Assembly: GCA_025360945.1 (NCBI GenBank)
Contig: JANYBE010000141.1
Location: forward strand, 1-6,904
From: Rhizobacter sp.
GTDB lineage: Bacteria; Pseudomonadota; Gammaproteobacteria; Burkholderiales; Burkholderiaceae_C
Direction of reading: 5' to 3'
Length of the DNA: 6,904 nucleotides
Shown here: piece by piece, positions 1 through 5,721 of the stretch
Position numbering within the stretch: position 1 is the first letter of the stretch
How the letters are laid out: every line of letters begins with the position of its first letter
Notes under the pieces: generated by a model
The model's database searches: none
Seen by the model: the letters and a program-made list of their open reading frames with translations, nothing else
What the model was told of the DNA's origin: nothing
Position numbers and translations under genes: made by a program

Positions 1-135
1 GGCTCGCGCGGGCAGCAGCGCCGGGTTGCGCCGCCGCGCCGCGTGGCGTCGGTATGCCGACGGGGCGACCTGCAGCGCGCTGCAGATCGGCTCAACCCCG
101 CAACGAGCGCGGTGCTCGTCGATGAAGGCGTTCAC
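1..135 (-). CDS. IS3-family transposase OrfB, N-terminal 45 codons only
   Basis: On the minus strand a GTG at 135-133 opens a frame running to the window edge and reading VNAFIDEHRARCGVEPICSA, then LQVAPSAYRRHAARRRNPAL. This is the N-terminal helical (HTH_21-like) part of IS3 OrfB, where the pattern 'FIDEHR..GVEPIC..L..APS.Y' is typical. The catalytic DDE integrase domain would follow outside the window. In this family OrfB is normally made as an OrfAB fusion by -1 frameshifting, and the fusion is the active transposase. Here orfB is in the -1 phase relative to orfA and its GTG overlaps the orfA stop codon (GTGA), so coupled initiation is also possible. Whether the full gene is intact cannot be seen. 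Confidence 0.85.
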   Translation of the reverse strand, partial: MNAFIDEHRARCGVEPICSALQVAPSAYRRHAARRRNPALLPARA

Positions 136-455
136 GTCCTGTGATGGCGGTCGAGCTCCGCCTGGGCGAAATAGGCGCTTGCCAACTTCAGGATCTCGTT
201 GGTCTTGCGCAGTTCGCGAACCTCGCGTTCCAGTTCCTTGATCCGCTGGTGCTCGACGGTCGTCGGCCCTGGCCGCACGCCGCTGTCTCGCTCGCCTTGG
301 CGCACCCACTTGCGCAGCGTCTCGGCCGTGCAGCCGATCTTGCCGGCGATCGACTCGATCGCTGCCCACTGCGACGGGTACTGGTCCTTGGCGTCGAAGA
401 CCATGCGTACCGCACGCTCCATGACCTCGGGGGAAAACTTCGGGGACTTCCTCAT
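132..455 (-). CDS. IS3-family transposase OrfA (HTH and leucine zipper protein)
   Basis: This 107-residue protein has the usual OrfA length. Residues about 8-55 form the helix-turn-helix (transposase_8 type), with AAIESIAGKIGCTAETLRKW at 31-50, which binds the IS ends. Residues about 69-95 (HQRIKELEREVRELRKTNEI onward) form a leucine-zipper coiled coil for OrfA/OrfAB pairing. It ends ASAYFAQAELDRHHRT, the zone where OrfB fusion normally occurs. The ATG start has a GGAG five bases upstream on the minus strand (461-464 in plus coordinates). OrfA alone usually binds DNA and modulates transposition; the fusion with OrfB is the recombinase. The reading frame is complete with no visible damage. Confidence 0.93.
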   Translation of the reverse strand: MRKSPKFSPEVMERAVRMVFDAKDQYPSQWAAIESIAGKIGCTAETLRKWVRQGERDSGVRPGPTTVEHQRIKELEREVRELRKTNEILKLASAYFAQAELDRHHRT

Positions 456-480
456 CTTGGCTCCATTCTCAATCGAAGGA

Positions 481-506
481 GCCTCCTCAAAATCCGGGGC
501 GGTTCA
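481..506 (-). repeat. Probable left terminal inverted repeat of the IS3-family element
   Basis: On the minus strand this stretch starts TGAACCGCCCCGGATTTTGA and lies directly before the orfA leader. IS3-family ends begin with TG and carry imperfect inverted repeats of roughly 20-40 bases. The partner repeat lies outside the window, so the inner limit of the repeat is a guess. Confidence 0.6.
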
Positions 507-603
507 TGGCGTCTCTGCCGTAGCCGCTGTTCACGAGCTTGCGACGTGCAACCAGGAGTGGCCTGTCGTCAATGTAGTCGACCGGTCGCTTCAGACTGGC
601 AAG
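487..603 (-). pseudogene. Short open frame cut by the IS end; possible frameshifted tail of the upstream ORF
   Basis: On the minus strand, after two stop codons at 609-604, a frame of 38 codons runs to a stop at 489-487 inside the IS terminus. It contains RPVDYIDDRPLLVARRKLVN and then SGYGRDA before entering IS sequence at about 506. It looks protein-like, has no ATG before the IS-derived part, and partly overlaps the end of the 591-1172 ORF in another phase. It could be the shifted C-terminal tail of that ORF, or the start of a next gene broken by the IS. With 32 or so host residues, neither reading is secure. Confidence 0.25.
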
Positions 604-1172
604 TCATCAAGCAGCGCTGCGCTCGACGCAAGCGTCTCGGGCGTGTCGGCATCACGACTTACGCTGGCGCCCGCGTTGAGTCTGGCGAGCAGCGCGCGCC
701 AAACCGATTCGGCGTGGCGCGCAGCTGCGAGATCCGACGCCCAATCATGTTCGCCGCGGATGTAGAGCGAGTTCTCGGCGATGGCCCGCAGCGCCGCAGG
801 GCCTTCAATGCGAAGTCGAAGAAGTGCAGGCGTGCTCGTGTGGTGGACCGTGTCGGTCATCCAGGCCGAAAGCTCCATGTAGTCGGCAGCATGCATCATC
901 AAGTAGCCTGTCTCGAACGCGTGGAGCACTTGACCCGCCAGCATCACGTCGTCGGGCCCGGTAAAGAATGGGCTGTGCTCGCGAAGTGTCATGCCTTTGA
1001 TATCGGGAGTCGGAGCCAGAACCTTGAATCGGTTGTGCCGCAGTGGCCACTTTCCGCCTGGGATCAACTGTTCGTCCGCAAGATCCGTTGGAAGTAAACA
1101 AGTTGCCGAGCCGCACGGGACCCAAATGCGAGTCCGTTCGCGTTTGCCTTCAAGGCCCGAGCAAGACCTCAC
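591..1172 (-). CDS. Hypothetical protein, no recognised family; start uncertain
   Basis: The 193-codon frame opens at a GTG (1172-1170). I do not recognise a family. From about residue 47 it reads like real protein: balanced hydrophobic and charged helices, for example DDVMLAGQVLHAFETGYLMM (75-94) and ARHAESVWRALLARLNAGAS (151-170). There is no signal peptide and no clear membrane segment, so it is probably cytoplasmic and helical. The first 40 or so residues are cysteine- and arginine-rich and less protein-like. They overlap what looks like decayed IS DNA, so the true start may be further in, for example the ATG at residue 61 (992-990), or the gene may be a fragment whose original 5' end was replaced. 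No ribosome binding site supports the GTG. A continuing open frame in another phase just downstream (603-487) raises the possibility of a frameshift near the C-terminus. It lies between two IS elements, so decay is likely. Confidence 0.5.
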   Translation of the reverse strand: MRSCSGLEGKRERTRIWVPCGSATCLLPTDLADEQLIPGGKWPLRHNRFKVLAPTPDIKGMTLREHSPFFTGPDDVMLAGQVLHAFETGYLMMHAADYMELSAWMTDTVHHTSTPALLRLRIEGPAALRAIAENSLYIRGEHDWASDLAAARHAESVWRALLARLNAGASVSRDADTPETLASSAALLDDLPV

Positions 1173-1317
1173 ACAAGCTGAGGGAGCAATGCCAACGGGT
1201 CCAGGCCATGGCCACGCCGGCTTCGCCCTGGTTGAGGAATCCGATGGCCTGTGCCTCGTTGAATTTGCTGTTCCTTATGTCCGCCAGTCTCCTCGTTGGC
1301 GGACCCCTGCTAATTCA
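1135..1317 (-). mobile_element. Decayed left end of a second IS3-type element with orfA remnant
   Basis: On the minus strand, position 1317 begins TGAATTAGCAGGGGTC, followed by a GAGGAG ribosome-binding-like sequence and then ATA AGG AAC AGC AAA TTC (1278-1261). Translated from the ATA it reads RNSKFNEAQAIGFLNQGEAG and VAMA to about 1204. This matches the N-terminus of another class of IS3 OrfA, the 'M-R-x-S-[KR]-F-[ST]-E-x-Q-I-[IV]-x-[IV]-L-x-x-x-[ED]-A-G' type. The start codon is ATA instead of ATG, and after VAMA the frame stops resembling the family. In a shifted frame, GIAPSACVRSCSGLEG (about 1190-1143) loosely resembles the next OrfA segment (HGIS-x-A-T-F-Y-x-W-x-x-K-Y-G-G-L-E), which would fit a frameshift. 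No catalytic part remains. The left boundary is uncertain. Confidence 0.5.
1279..1304. repeat. Perfect 8-bp inverted repeat, 10-base loop
   Basis: GTCCGCCA (1279-1286) and TGGCGGAC (1297-1304) are exact reverse complements around a 10-base loop. On minus-strand RNA the loop carries GAGGAG, a strong Shine-Dalgarno match, directly before the ATA that replaces the remnant orfA start. No run of T follows either arm, so it is not an intrinsic terminator. It probably belongs to the IS remnant's leader, where hairpins hiding the ribosome binding site are known to dampen transposase expression from outside transcripts. That role is inferred. Confidence 0.6.
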
Positions 1318-1463
1318 GGTTGGTATGGCTAGCGGGGGGCAGGTCACTGTCTCCCTAGTTTTAATAGTGCGCGCCCAGGCCTGGCGACTTAACATCAGGC
1401 GCTCGTTGGATGAGCGCAGCGCCCGTCGGGCCGATGCCACAGAAAGCGATCGAGGGATCCCAC
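1318..1463 (+). promoter_or_regulatory. Upstream region of the two-component genes; -10-like TTTAAT only
   Basis: These bases lie between the IS remnant and the response regulator start, so the promoter of the kinase/regulator pair should be here or within the remnant. TTTAAT at 1360-1365 matches five of six -10 consensus bases and sits in a locally AT-richer patch. No convincing -35 box lies 16-18 bases upstream of it. A 10-base perfect palindrome, CCAGGCCTGG, at 1375-1384 is a possible operator but is unsupported. Nothing else is visible. Confidence 0.2.
1452..1456 (+). promoter_or_regulatory. Ribosome binding site GAGGG deciding the regulator start
   Basis: GAGGG lies seven bases before the ATG at 1464. 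The frame is also open from an ATG at 1410, but no Shine-Dalgarno sequence precedes that one, and the 18 extra residues (MSAAPVGPMPQKAIEGSH) do not belong to the receiver fold. The 1464 start is therefore preferred. Confidence 0.6.
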
Positions 1464-2174
1464 ATGGACACGACAGCCAGTTTCGGCCGGACTTCCACGA
1501 TGTCGGGCATGCCGGTGGTGAGCAAGGCCACCGACAGGCCGGCCGCACGCAAGCTGCTGCTGGTGGATGACCACGAACTCGTGCGCTTCGGAATCCGTGC
1601 GCTGCACACCGAGATCGGCGGTGTACCGATCGAATGGGTCGAGGCTTGCTCGCTGCAGGAGGCGATCGAGCTCTACGGGCGCGAAGGCGATGTCGACGCA
1701 GTGCTGCTCGACCTGAACCTACCCGACTGCAAGGGCCTGCAAGGCCTGCGGCAGTTCCTGCAGACGCACCCACGGGCGCGCGTCGCGGTGTTCAGCGCCA
1801 CACAGGACGAATTCGTGGTGCGTCAGGCGCGCGCGCTTGGAGCTTCCGGGTATGTCAGCAAGAGCACGCTGGTCACGCAGTTGCGCGAGACACTCGCTAC
1901 GCTGCTGTGGCCCGCTGGCGTGCCCGACAACCGCGGCCTTGCGGGTGGCAGCACGCTGTTCCCGCGCTTCCCCTCGTCGTCGATGTTCGACCGTGTCGCC
2001 GAACTCGGGCCGCGCCACCTCGAGATCCTGGAACTGGTGCTGTCTGGCTGCGCAAACCAGGAGATCTGCACCGCGACCGGATTGTCGCTCGGTACGGTCA
2101 AAAACTATGTCTCGTCGCTGCTCCTCGCACTCGATGTGACGTCGCGCTCGCACATGATCAGCCTGTTCCGCTGA
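1464..2174 (+). CDS. LuxR/NarL-family response regulator
   Basis: This is a cytoplasmic transcription regulator of 236 residues from the preferred start. Residues about 30-145 form a receiver domain: acidic pair D35/D36 (LLLVDDHELVRFG), phospho-acceptor D83 (LLDLNLPD), the switch serine S111 (VFSA), and K133 (GYVSK). A linker of about 35 residues leads to a C-terminal LuxR-type helix-turn-helix at about 181-236, with LGPRHLEILELVLSGCANQE and then GLSLGTVKNYVSSLL, where TVKNYV is the recognition-helix signature. All residues needed for phosphorylation are present. The hybrid kinase gene starts 21 bases downstream, so the pair is probably cotranscribed and the kinase is the likely partner. Its target genes are unknown; the T6SS genes two positions downstream are the nearest candidates. 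Residues 1-29, before the receiver, look disordered. Confidence 0.95.
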   Translation: MDTTASFGRTSTMSGMPVVSKATDRPAARKLLLVDDHELVRFGIRALHTEIGGVPIEWVEACSLQEAIELYGREGDVDAVLLDLNLPDCKGLQGLRQFLQTHPRARVAVFSATQDEFVVRQARALGASGYVSKSTLVTQLRETLATLLWPAGVPDNRGLAGGSTLFPRFPSSSMFDRVAELGPRHLEILELVLSGCANQEICTATGLSLGTVKNYVSSLLLALDVTSRSHMISLFR

Positions 2175-2195
2175 CCCGGGCATACAGCCCCGCGG

Positions 2196-4046
2196 ATGCT
2201 GGCTGCCCCCGCGTCTGGTGCGGCGCACGACGTCCCACCGTCCTCATCGTTCACCGCCGTCGCCGCGACCGCCGGTGCCCTGGCAGACGAGCCGGGGCTG
2301 GTGCGTCGTCCCGAGCGGCGCGCGTTGGCGCGTCGCCTTCACGAGTCTGCGGTGGCGTCGGTGCTGGACGCGCGGGCCTCGCTGCTGGCCGCGGTGGCAC
2401 TATCGGTCGTGTCGCTCGCTGGGTTCGAATGGTTCTTCCGCGGCAGCGTCTCGACCGGATGGGGGCTGGCAATGTTCGCCGTCACCTCCTGCGCTGGCGC
2501 CACGCTGCTGTTCATTCGCCGCGCGACAGACCGCGGCCGGGACACGCGTCGCTCGGATCGGCTGCTGGGCGGGCTGGGTTTCGTGACCCTGGCCATCCTC
2601 GCCGTCGCGCCTTGGGCGACGCGCTCCATCGAGTCCGCCGCCGCACCATACCTCGTCGCGCTGATGATCAGTGCAATCGCGCTTGCCGGTGCCTGCACTC
2701 TGGCGCCGTTGAAGGGCCTGGCCGCATGCGCGGCCATGCTGCCGCTGTCTCCCGCAATCGGCAACGCGCTGGAGCCCGACCCGTCTCGCTCGGTGCTTGC
2801 GGCCGCGTGCATTCTTGTGGCCGCGCTCGCGGCCGTGCTGGCAGCCTCGTACCACCGTCGCTGGCATGCTGTCGCGTGCGCCGCAATCGAGCATGCCAAC
2901 CACATCCGCGACCTCGAGGCAGCGCGTGATGCCGCGATCAAGGCCGACCAGGAGAAAAGCCGCTTCCTCGCGATCGCCAGCCACGATCTTCGGCAGCCGG
3001 TACACGCGATCGGCCTGTTCGCGGCCACGCTCGAGAAGCGGCTCCAAGGCTCGGCCGAAGAGCCTTTGGTGCGCAACTTGAGCCGGGCGATCGACGGCCT
3101 GGACCGTTCTTTCAACGTGATGCTCGACATCTCGCGGCTCGACGCCGGCGCAATCGAGCCGCGCGTGCAGCAGTTCCCGCTGCGTGACCTGTTTCGGCGC
3201 CTGCACATGCACTTTGCGGGGCAGGCCGAGCAAAAGGGGCTGGGCCTGCGCTTCTCGCCGGGTGGCAAGTCGATCAGCAGCGACCCGCAGCTGCTGGAGC
3301 GCATCCTCGGCAATCTGGTGCAGAACGCGATCAAGTACACCGAGAACGGCGGCATCGTCGTGGTCGCACGCTCGACCGCCACGCACATCCACGTCGAGGT
3401 CTGGGACACCGGCATCGGCATCAGGCGCGCCGATCTGCGCAAGGTCTTCGACGAGTTCTTCCAAGTTGGCCGTGGCGAGCGCGTGCGGACACAGGCGCAG
3501 GGCCTGGGCATGGGGCTGGCGATCGTGAAGCGACTCGTGCGTCTGCTCGGGCACGAGCTCACGGTGGCGTCCCGGCCCGGTCGCGGCACGATGTTTCGCC
3601 TGCGCATCGCGCTCGGCGGCCTACCCGACATCCAGGACGTGACGGCCGCTGCCGACACTTTGCCGATGCCGCTGCTTCAAGCCCGCACCGTTCTGGTCCT
3701 GGACGACGAAGAGGCGATCCGCGAAGGTCTGTGCCTGTTGCTCCAGGAGTGGGGTTACGACGCCGTCGCCGCGGGCTCGATCGCACAGGCCGAGCGGGCG
3801 GTCAGCCTGATGGAGGCGCCGCCCGACATGATCTTGTCGGACCTGCACCTGGGCGACGGGCCCGACGGCATCGCTGGCATCGAGGCGATCCGCCGCCAGT
3901 GCGGTTGTGACGTGGCAGCGATGCTCATCACTGGCGACACCTCGCACGAAGAGATCCGCCGGGCCACCGAGAGCGGGCACCCGGTGCTGTTCAAGCCGGT
4001 GCAGCCCCGCAAGTTGTACGACGCGCTGCGCGGGCTGAGCGCCTGA
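2196..4046 (+). CDS. Membrane hybrid sensor histidine kinase with C-terminal receiver
   Basis: This 616-residue inner-membrane kinase has a Pro/Ala-rich N-terminus of about 58 residues, then six predicted membrane helices (about 61-80, 88-107, 123-141, 150-170, 172-188, 199-218) with short loops. A charged helical linker (about 221-258) leads to a HisKA domain with phospho-acceptor H263 in ASHDLRQPVHAIGLF. The HATPase domain shows the N box (GNLVQNAIKYT, N377), G1 box (DTGIG, 404-408), F box (FDEFFQV, 418-424) and G2 box (GLGMGLAI, 436-443). The C-terminal receiver at about 497-616 has D503/D504, phospho-acceptor D549 (ILSDLHLGDG), T579 and K600 (LFKP). There is no PAS, HAMP or sizeable periplasmic domain, so sensing is probably in or through the membrane helices. 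No Hpt domain is visible in it or nearby. The upstream regulator is its probable target. The ATG at 2196 has no good ribosome binding site; coupling to the regulator stop 21 bases upstream, or a later start such as GTG at residue 36, is possible. Confidence 0.94.
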   Translation: MLAAPASGAAHDVPPSSSFTAVAATAGALADEPGLVRRPERRALARRLHESAVASVLDARASLLAAVALSVVSLAGFEWFFRGSVSTGWGLAMFAVTSCAGATLLFIRRATDRGRDTRRSDRLLGGLGFVTLAILAVAPWATRSIESAAAPYLVALMISAIALAGACTLAPLKGLAACAAMLPLSPAIGNALEPDPSRSVLAAACILVAALAAVLAASYHRRWHAVACAAIEHANHIRDLEAARDAAIKADQEKSRFLAIASHDLRQPVHAIGLFAATLEKRLQGSAEEPLVRNLSRAIDGLDRSFNVMLDISRLDAGAIEPRVQQFPLRDLFRRLHMHFAGQAEQKGLGLRFSPGGKSISSDPQLLERILGNLVQNAIKYTENGGIVVVARSTATHIHVEVWDTGIGIRRADLRKVFDEFFQVGRGERVRTQAQGLGMGLAIVKRLVRLLGHELTVASRPGRGTMFRLRIALGGLPDIQDVTAAADTLPMPLLQARTVLVLDDEEAIREGLCLLLQEWGYDAVAAGSIAQAERAVSLMEAPPDMILSDLHLGDGPDGIAGIEAIRRQCGCDVAAMLITGDTSHEEIRRATESGHPVLFKPVQPRKLYDALRGLSA

Positions 4047-4126
4047 AGTGACTTTCGACCACTGTGCATCGCGGGGCAGCGGTCTAGAGTCATCGCCAAC
4101 AGACACAGGAATGGCAGGACGGCTCC
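4047..4126 (+). promoter_or_regulatory. Gap before tssA; weak promoter candidate
   Basis: This 80-base gap is the longest between the plus-strand genes and is the natural place for a T6SS operon promoter. TAGAGT at 4085-4090 matches four of six -10 bases. The best -35 at usable distance is TGTGCA (4063-4068, 16-base spacer), which matches only three of six. No sigma-54 -24/-12 pattern fits well, and no terminator hairpin follows the kinase gene, so read-through from the kinase is equally possible. AGGACGG at 4116-4122 is the tssA ribosome binding site. Confidence 0.2.
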
Positions 4127-5125
4127 ATGCCCGACCTTGATATCGAATCTCTCCTCGCGCCGCTTGCTGGCGACACACCCTGTGGCGCGAACCTCGAGTA
4201 CGACCCTGCCTTCCAGGCGCTCGAGGAAGCGGCCGCCGGCAAGCCTGAGCGCCAGTACGACAAGGTCTACCCCGCCGAGCCGCCCGACTGGCCGGCCGTG
4301 CGCGAACTCGCGCTCGCGTTGGCTGCCCGCACGCGCGATCTGCGCATCGCAGTCTGGCTAGTGCGTAGCGCGGGACGTGTCGACGCCTTCGCAGGCGTGG
4401 TGCAGGGCTTGCAACTGCTGCTGGGGCTGATCGATCGCTACTGGGACCATGTGCACCCGGTGCTTGACGTGCACGACGACAACGATCCCACCGCGCGGCT
4501 CAATGCGCTGGCGCCGCTGACGCGCGACGCCGGCTTGGCCGACCTGCGCGTGGCCGGCCTGACCCACGTGCGCGGCTCGATCACGGTGCGCGATCTCGAG
4601 CTCGCATTCGGCAACGCCGAGCCGCGTCCTGGCGAATTGGTCCCGACAAAGGAGGGCGCCACGCCGGCGGTGACCGCTGCACAGGCTCAGGTGGCCGGGC
4701 TGGCCGAGGCGATGGCGCTCGGGCCCGAGCTGGTGCTGCAGATCGGCAAGGCCCTTGATGCGCAGCTCGGCGAAGCGAACTCGCCCGATCTGAGCGCACT
4801 GCGCAAGCTGCTGGAGTGCGTTGACGCTGCCGGCCGCAGCGCGCGTGGCCAAGCGCCGGCTGGCGAGGCCTTTGCCGCCACGTCGGCAGGCGGCGACGCG
4901 GCGACCGTGAAGCCCACAGGGGCGATTCAGTCGCGCGAGGACGCCATCCGCATGCTGCAGCGCGTGTCCGAATGGATCGAGCGCAACGAGCCGAGCAACC
5001 CGGCGCCTTTGCTGATCCAGCGCGCACAACGCCTGATGAAGAAGAACTTCATGGAAATCATCCGCGACCTCGTGCCGGAAGGGCTGGGTCAGATCGAGAA
5101 GCTCGCCGGCCCCGGCCGCGAGTGA
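4127..5125 (+). CDS. tssA: Type VI secretion system protein TssA (ImpA N-terminal domain)
   Basis: TssA is a cytoplasmic T6SS component that binds the membrane complex and baseplate and guides tail-tube and sheath polymerisation. This 332-residue protein has the ImpA_N domain at about 9-130, marked by GDTPCGANLEYDPAF (15-29), DWPAVRELALAL (54-65) and DLRIAVWLVRSAG (71-83). A variable, Ala-rich middle (about 170-265) follows. The C-terminal segment at about 268-325, with EPSNPAPLLIQRAQRLMKKN (288-307) and then FMEIIRDLVPEGL, is characteristic of the ring-forming end in the class that includes Pseudomonas aeruginosa TssA1; the length also fits that class. The start is supported by AGGACGG just upstream. 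tssB follows after 45 bases, as in many tssA-tssB-tssC clusters. No damage is seen. Confidence 0.95.
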   Translation: MPDLDIESLLAPLAGDTPCGANLEYDPAFQALEEAAAGKPERQYDKVYPAEPPDWPAVRELALALAARTRDLRIAVWLVRSAGRVDAFAGVVQGLQLLLGLIDRYWDHVHPVLDVHDDNDPTARLNALAPLTRDAGLADLRVAGLTHVRGSITVRDLELAFGNAEPRPGELVPTKEGATPAVTAAQAQVAGLAEAMALGPELVLQIGKALDAQLGEANSPDLSALRKLLECVDAAGRSARGQAPAGEAFAATSAGGDAATVKPTGAIQSREDAIRMLQRVSEWIERNEPSNPAPLLIQRAQRLMKKNFMEIIRDLVPEGLGQIEKLAGPGRE

Positions 5126-5170
5126 GCGCCGTTTTAGTCCCATCCAGGCATCCCACCAAGGAGTAACCTC

Positions 5171-5674
5171 ATGGCCACCAGCAGTCAGAAGTTCATCGCC
5201 CGCAACCGTGCCCCGCGTGTCCAGATCGAGTACGACGTGGAACTGTATGGCGCCGAGAAAAAGGTTCAGCTGCCGTTCGTGATGGGCGTGCTGTCGGACC
5301 TGTCCGGCAAGCCCAGTGACCCGTTGCCGCCGGTGGCCGACCGCAAATTCCTCGAGATCGACGTCGACAACTTCGACGCACGCATGAAGTCGATGAAGCC
5401 ACGTGTTGCCTTCCAGGTGCCGAACACGCTGACGGGCGAGGGCAACATCGCCGTCGACATCACCTTCGAAAACATGGACGACTTCTCGCCTGCGGCCGTG
5501 GCCCGCAAAGTCGATGGCCTGAAGCAGTTGCTCGAGGCGCGCCAGCAACTGGCCAACCTCGTGACCTACATGGACGGCAAGACCGGCGCCGAGGAACTGA
5601 TCGCCAAAGTGATCAAAGACGAAGCCCTGCTCAAGTCGCTGGCCGCCGCCAGCAAGCCCGCGGACGCCGCCTGA
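5171..5674 (+). CDS. tssB: Type VI secretion system contractile sheath small subunit TssB (VipA)
   Basis: TssB pairs with TssC to build the cytoplasmic contractile sheath that drives the T6SS tail tube. The 167-residue length is normal. The N-terminus (SSQKFIARNRAPRVQIEYDV, 4-23) and LPFVMGVLSDLSGKP (34-48) are hallmark TssB motifs. DRKFLEIDVDNFDARM (57-72), ITFENMDDFSP (97-107) and the C-terminal helix region (LLEARQQLANLVTYMDGKTG, 120-139, then AEELIAKVIKDEALLKSL) are also family-typical. The helix that contacts TssC is in this C-terminal half. AAGGAG at 5158-5163, seven bases before the ATG, is an excellent ribosome binding site, as expected for a highly expressed structural subunit. tssC follows after 47 bases. 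Confidence 0.98.
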   Translation: MATSSQKFIARNRAPRVQIEYDVELYGAEKKVQLPFVMGVLSDLSGKPSDPLPPVADRKFLEIDVDNFDARMKSMKPRVAFQVPNTLTGEGNIAVDITFENMDDFSPAAVARKVDGLKQLLEARQQLANLVTYMDGKTGAEELIAKVIKDEALLKSLAAASKPADAA

Positions 5675-5721
5675 CCGTGCCCTTCTGTCTCACACTCTGA
5701 ACGCATTTGCGGAGACCCATC

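Larger units (their letters stand above)
1..506 (-). mobile_element. IS3-family insertion sequence, left (orfA-side) part, continues past window start
   Basis: The segment has IS3-family layout: a terminal sequence, a short leader, orfA with a helix-turn-helix and leucine zipper, then orfB starting in the -1 phase. Read on the minus strand, the outer end is best placed at 506, where the sequence begins TGAACCGCCCCGG, the TG-start expected of an IS3 terminus. From that end to the orfA start is about 50 bases, usual for the family. The other end, most of orfB and any target-site duplication lie outside the window, so the exact boundary is inferred. The orfA sequence type (MRKSPKFSPEVMERAVRMVF start) resembles the IS51-like members common in Proteobacteria; the subgroup is from memory, not a search. 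Confidence 0.85.

Noticed and set aside
141..1097. 318-codon plus-strand open frame running through the IS and the orphan ORF
   Set aside because: It is antisense to orfA and crosses the IS boundary at about 506, so it cannot be an ancestral gene, and its composition is not protein-like.
1279..1304. Intrinsic terminator reading of the inverted repeat
   Set aside because: No T-run follows the stem on either strand.
1410..1463. Earlier ATG start for the response regulator adding 18 residues
   Set aside because: It has no Shine-Dalgarno sequence and the extra residues are not family-like; the ATG at 1464 has GAGGG at good spacing.
1634..2929. 431-codon plus-strand open frame spanning the regulator and kinase in another phase
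   Set aside because: It is very rich in Arg, Ala and Pro and crosses two real genes; it is a GC-driven shadow frame.
2339..3658. Long minus-strand open frames opposite the kinase gene (439 and 384 codons)
   Set aside because: They are Arg/Ser- or low-complexity-rich translations typical of antisense frames in high-GC DNA, and the plus strand carries a complete kinase with all motifs.
4111..4126. Sigma-54 promoter suggested by TGGCAG just before tssA
   Set aside because: The -12 GC element is not at the right spacing, and the motif overlaps the tssA ribosome binding site.
4358..5548. 396-codon minus-strand frame opposite tssA and tssB
   Set aside because: It spans two well-identified genes and the gap between them, and is His/Arg/Gln-rich as expected for an antisense shadow.
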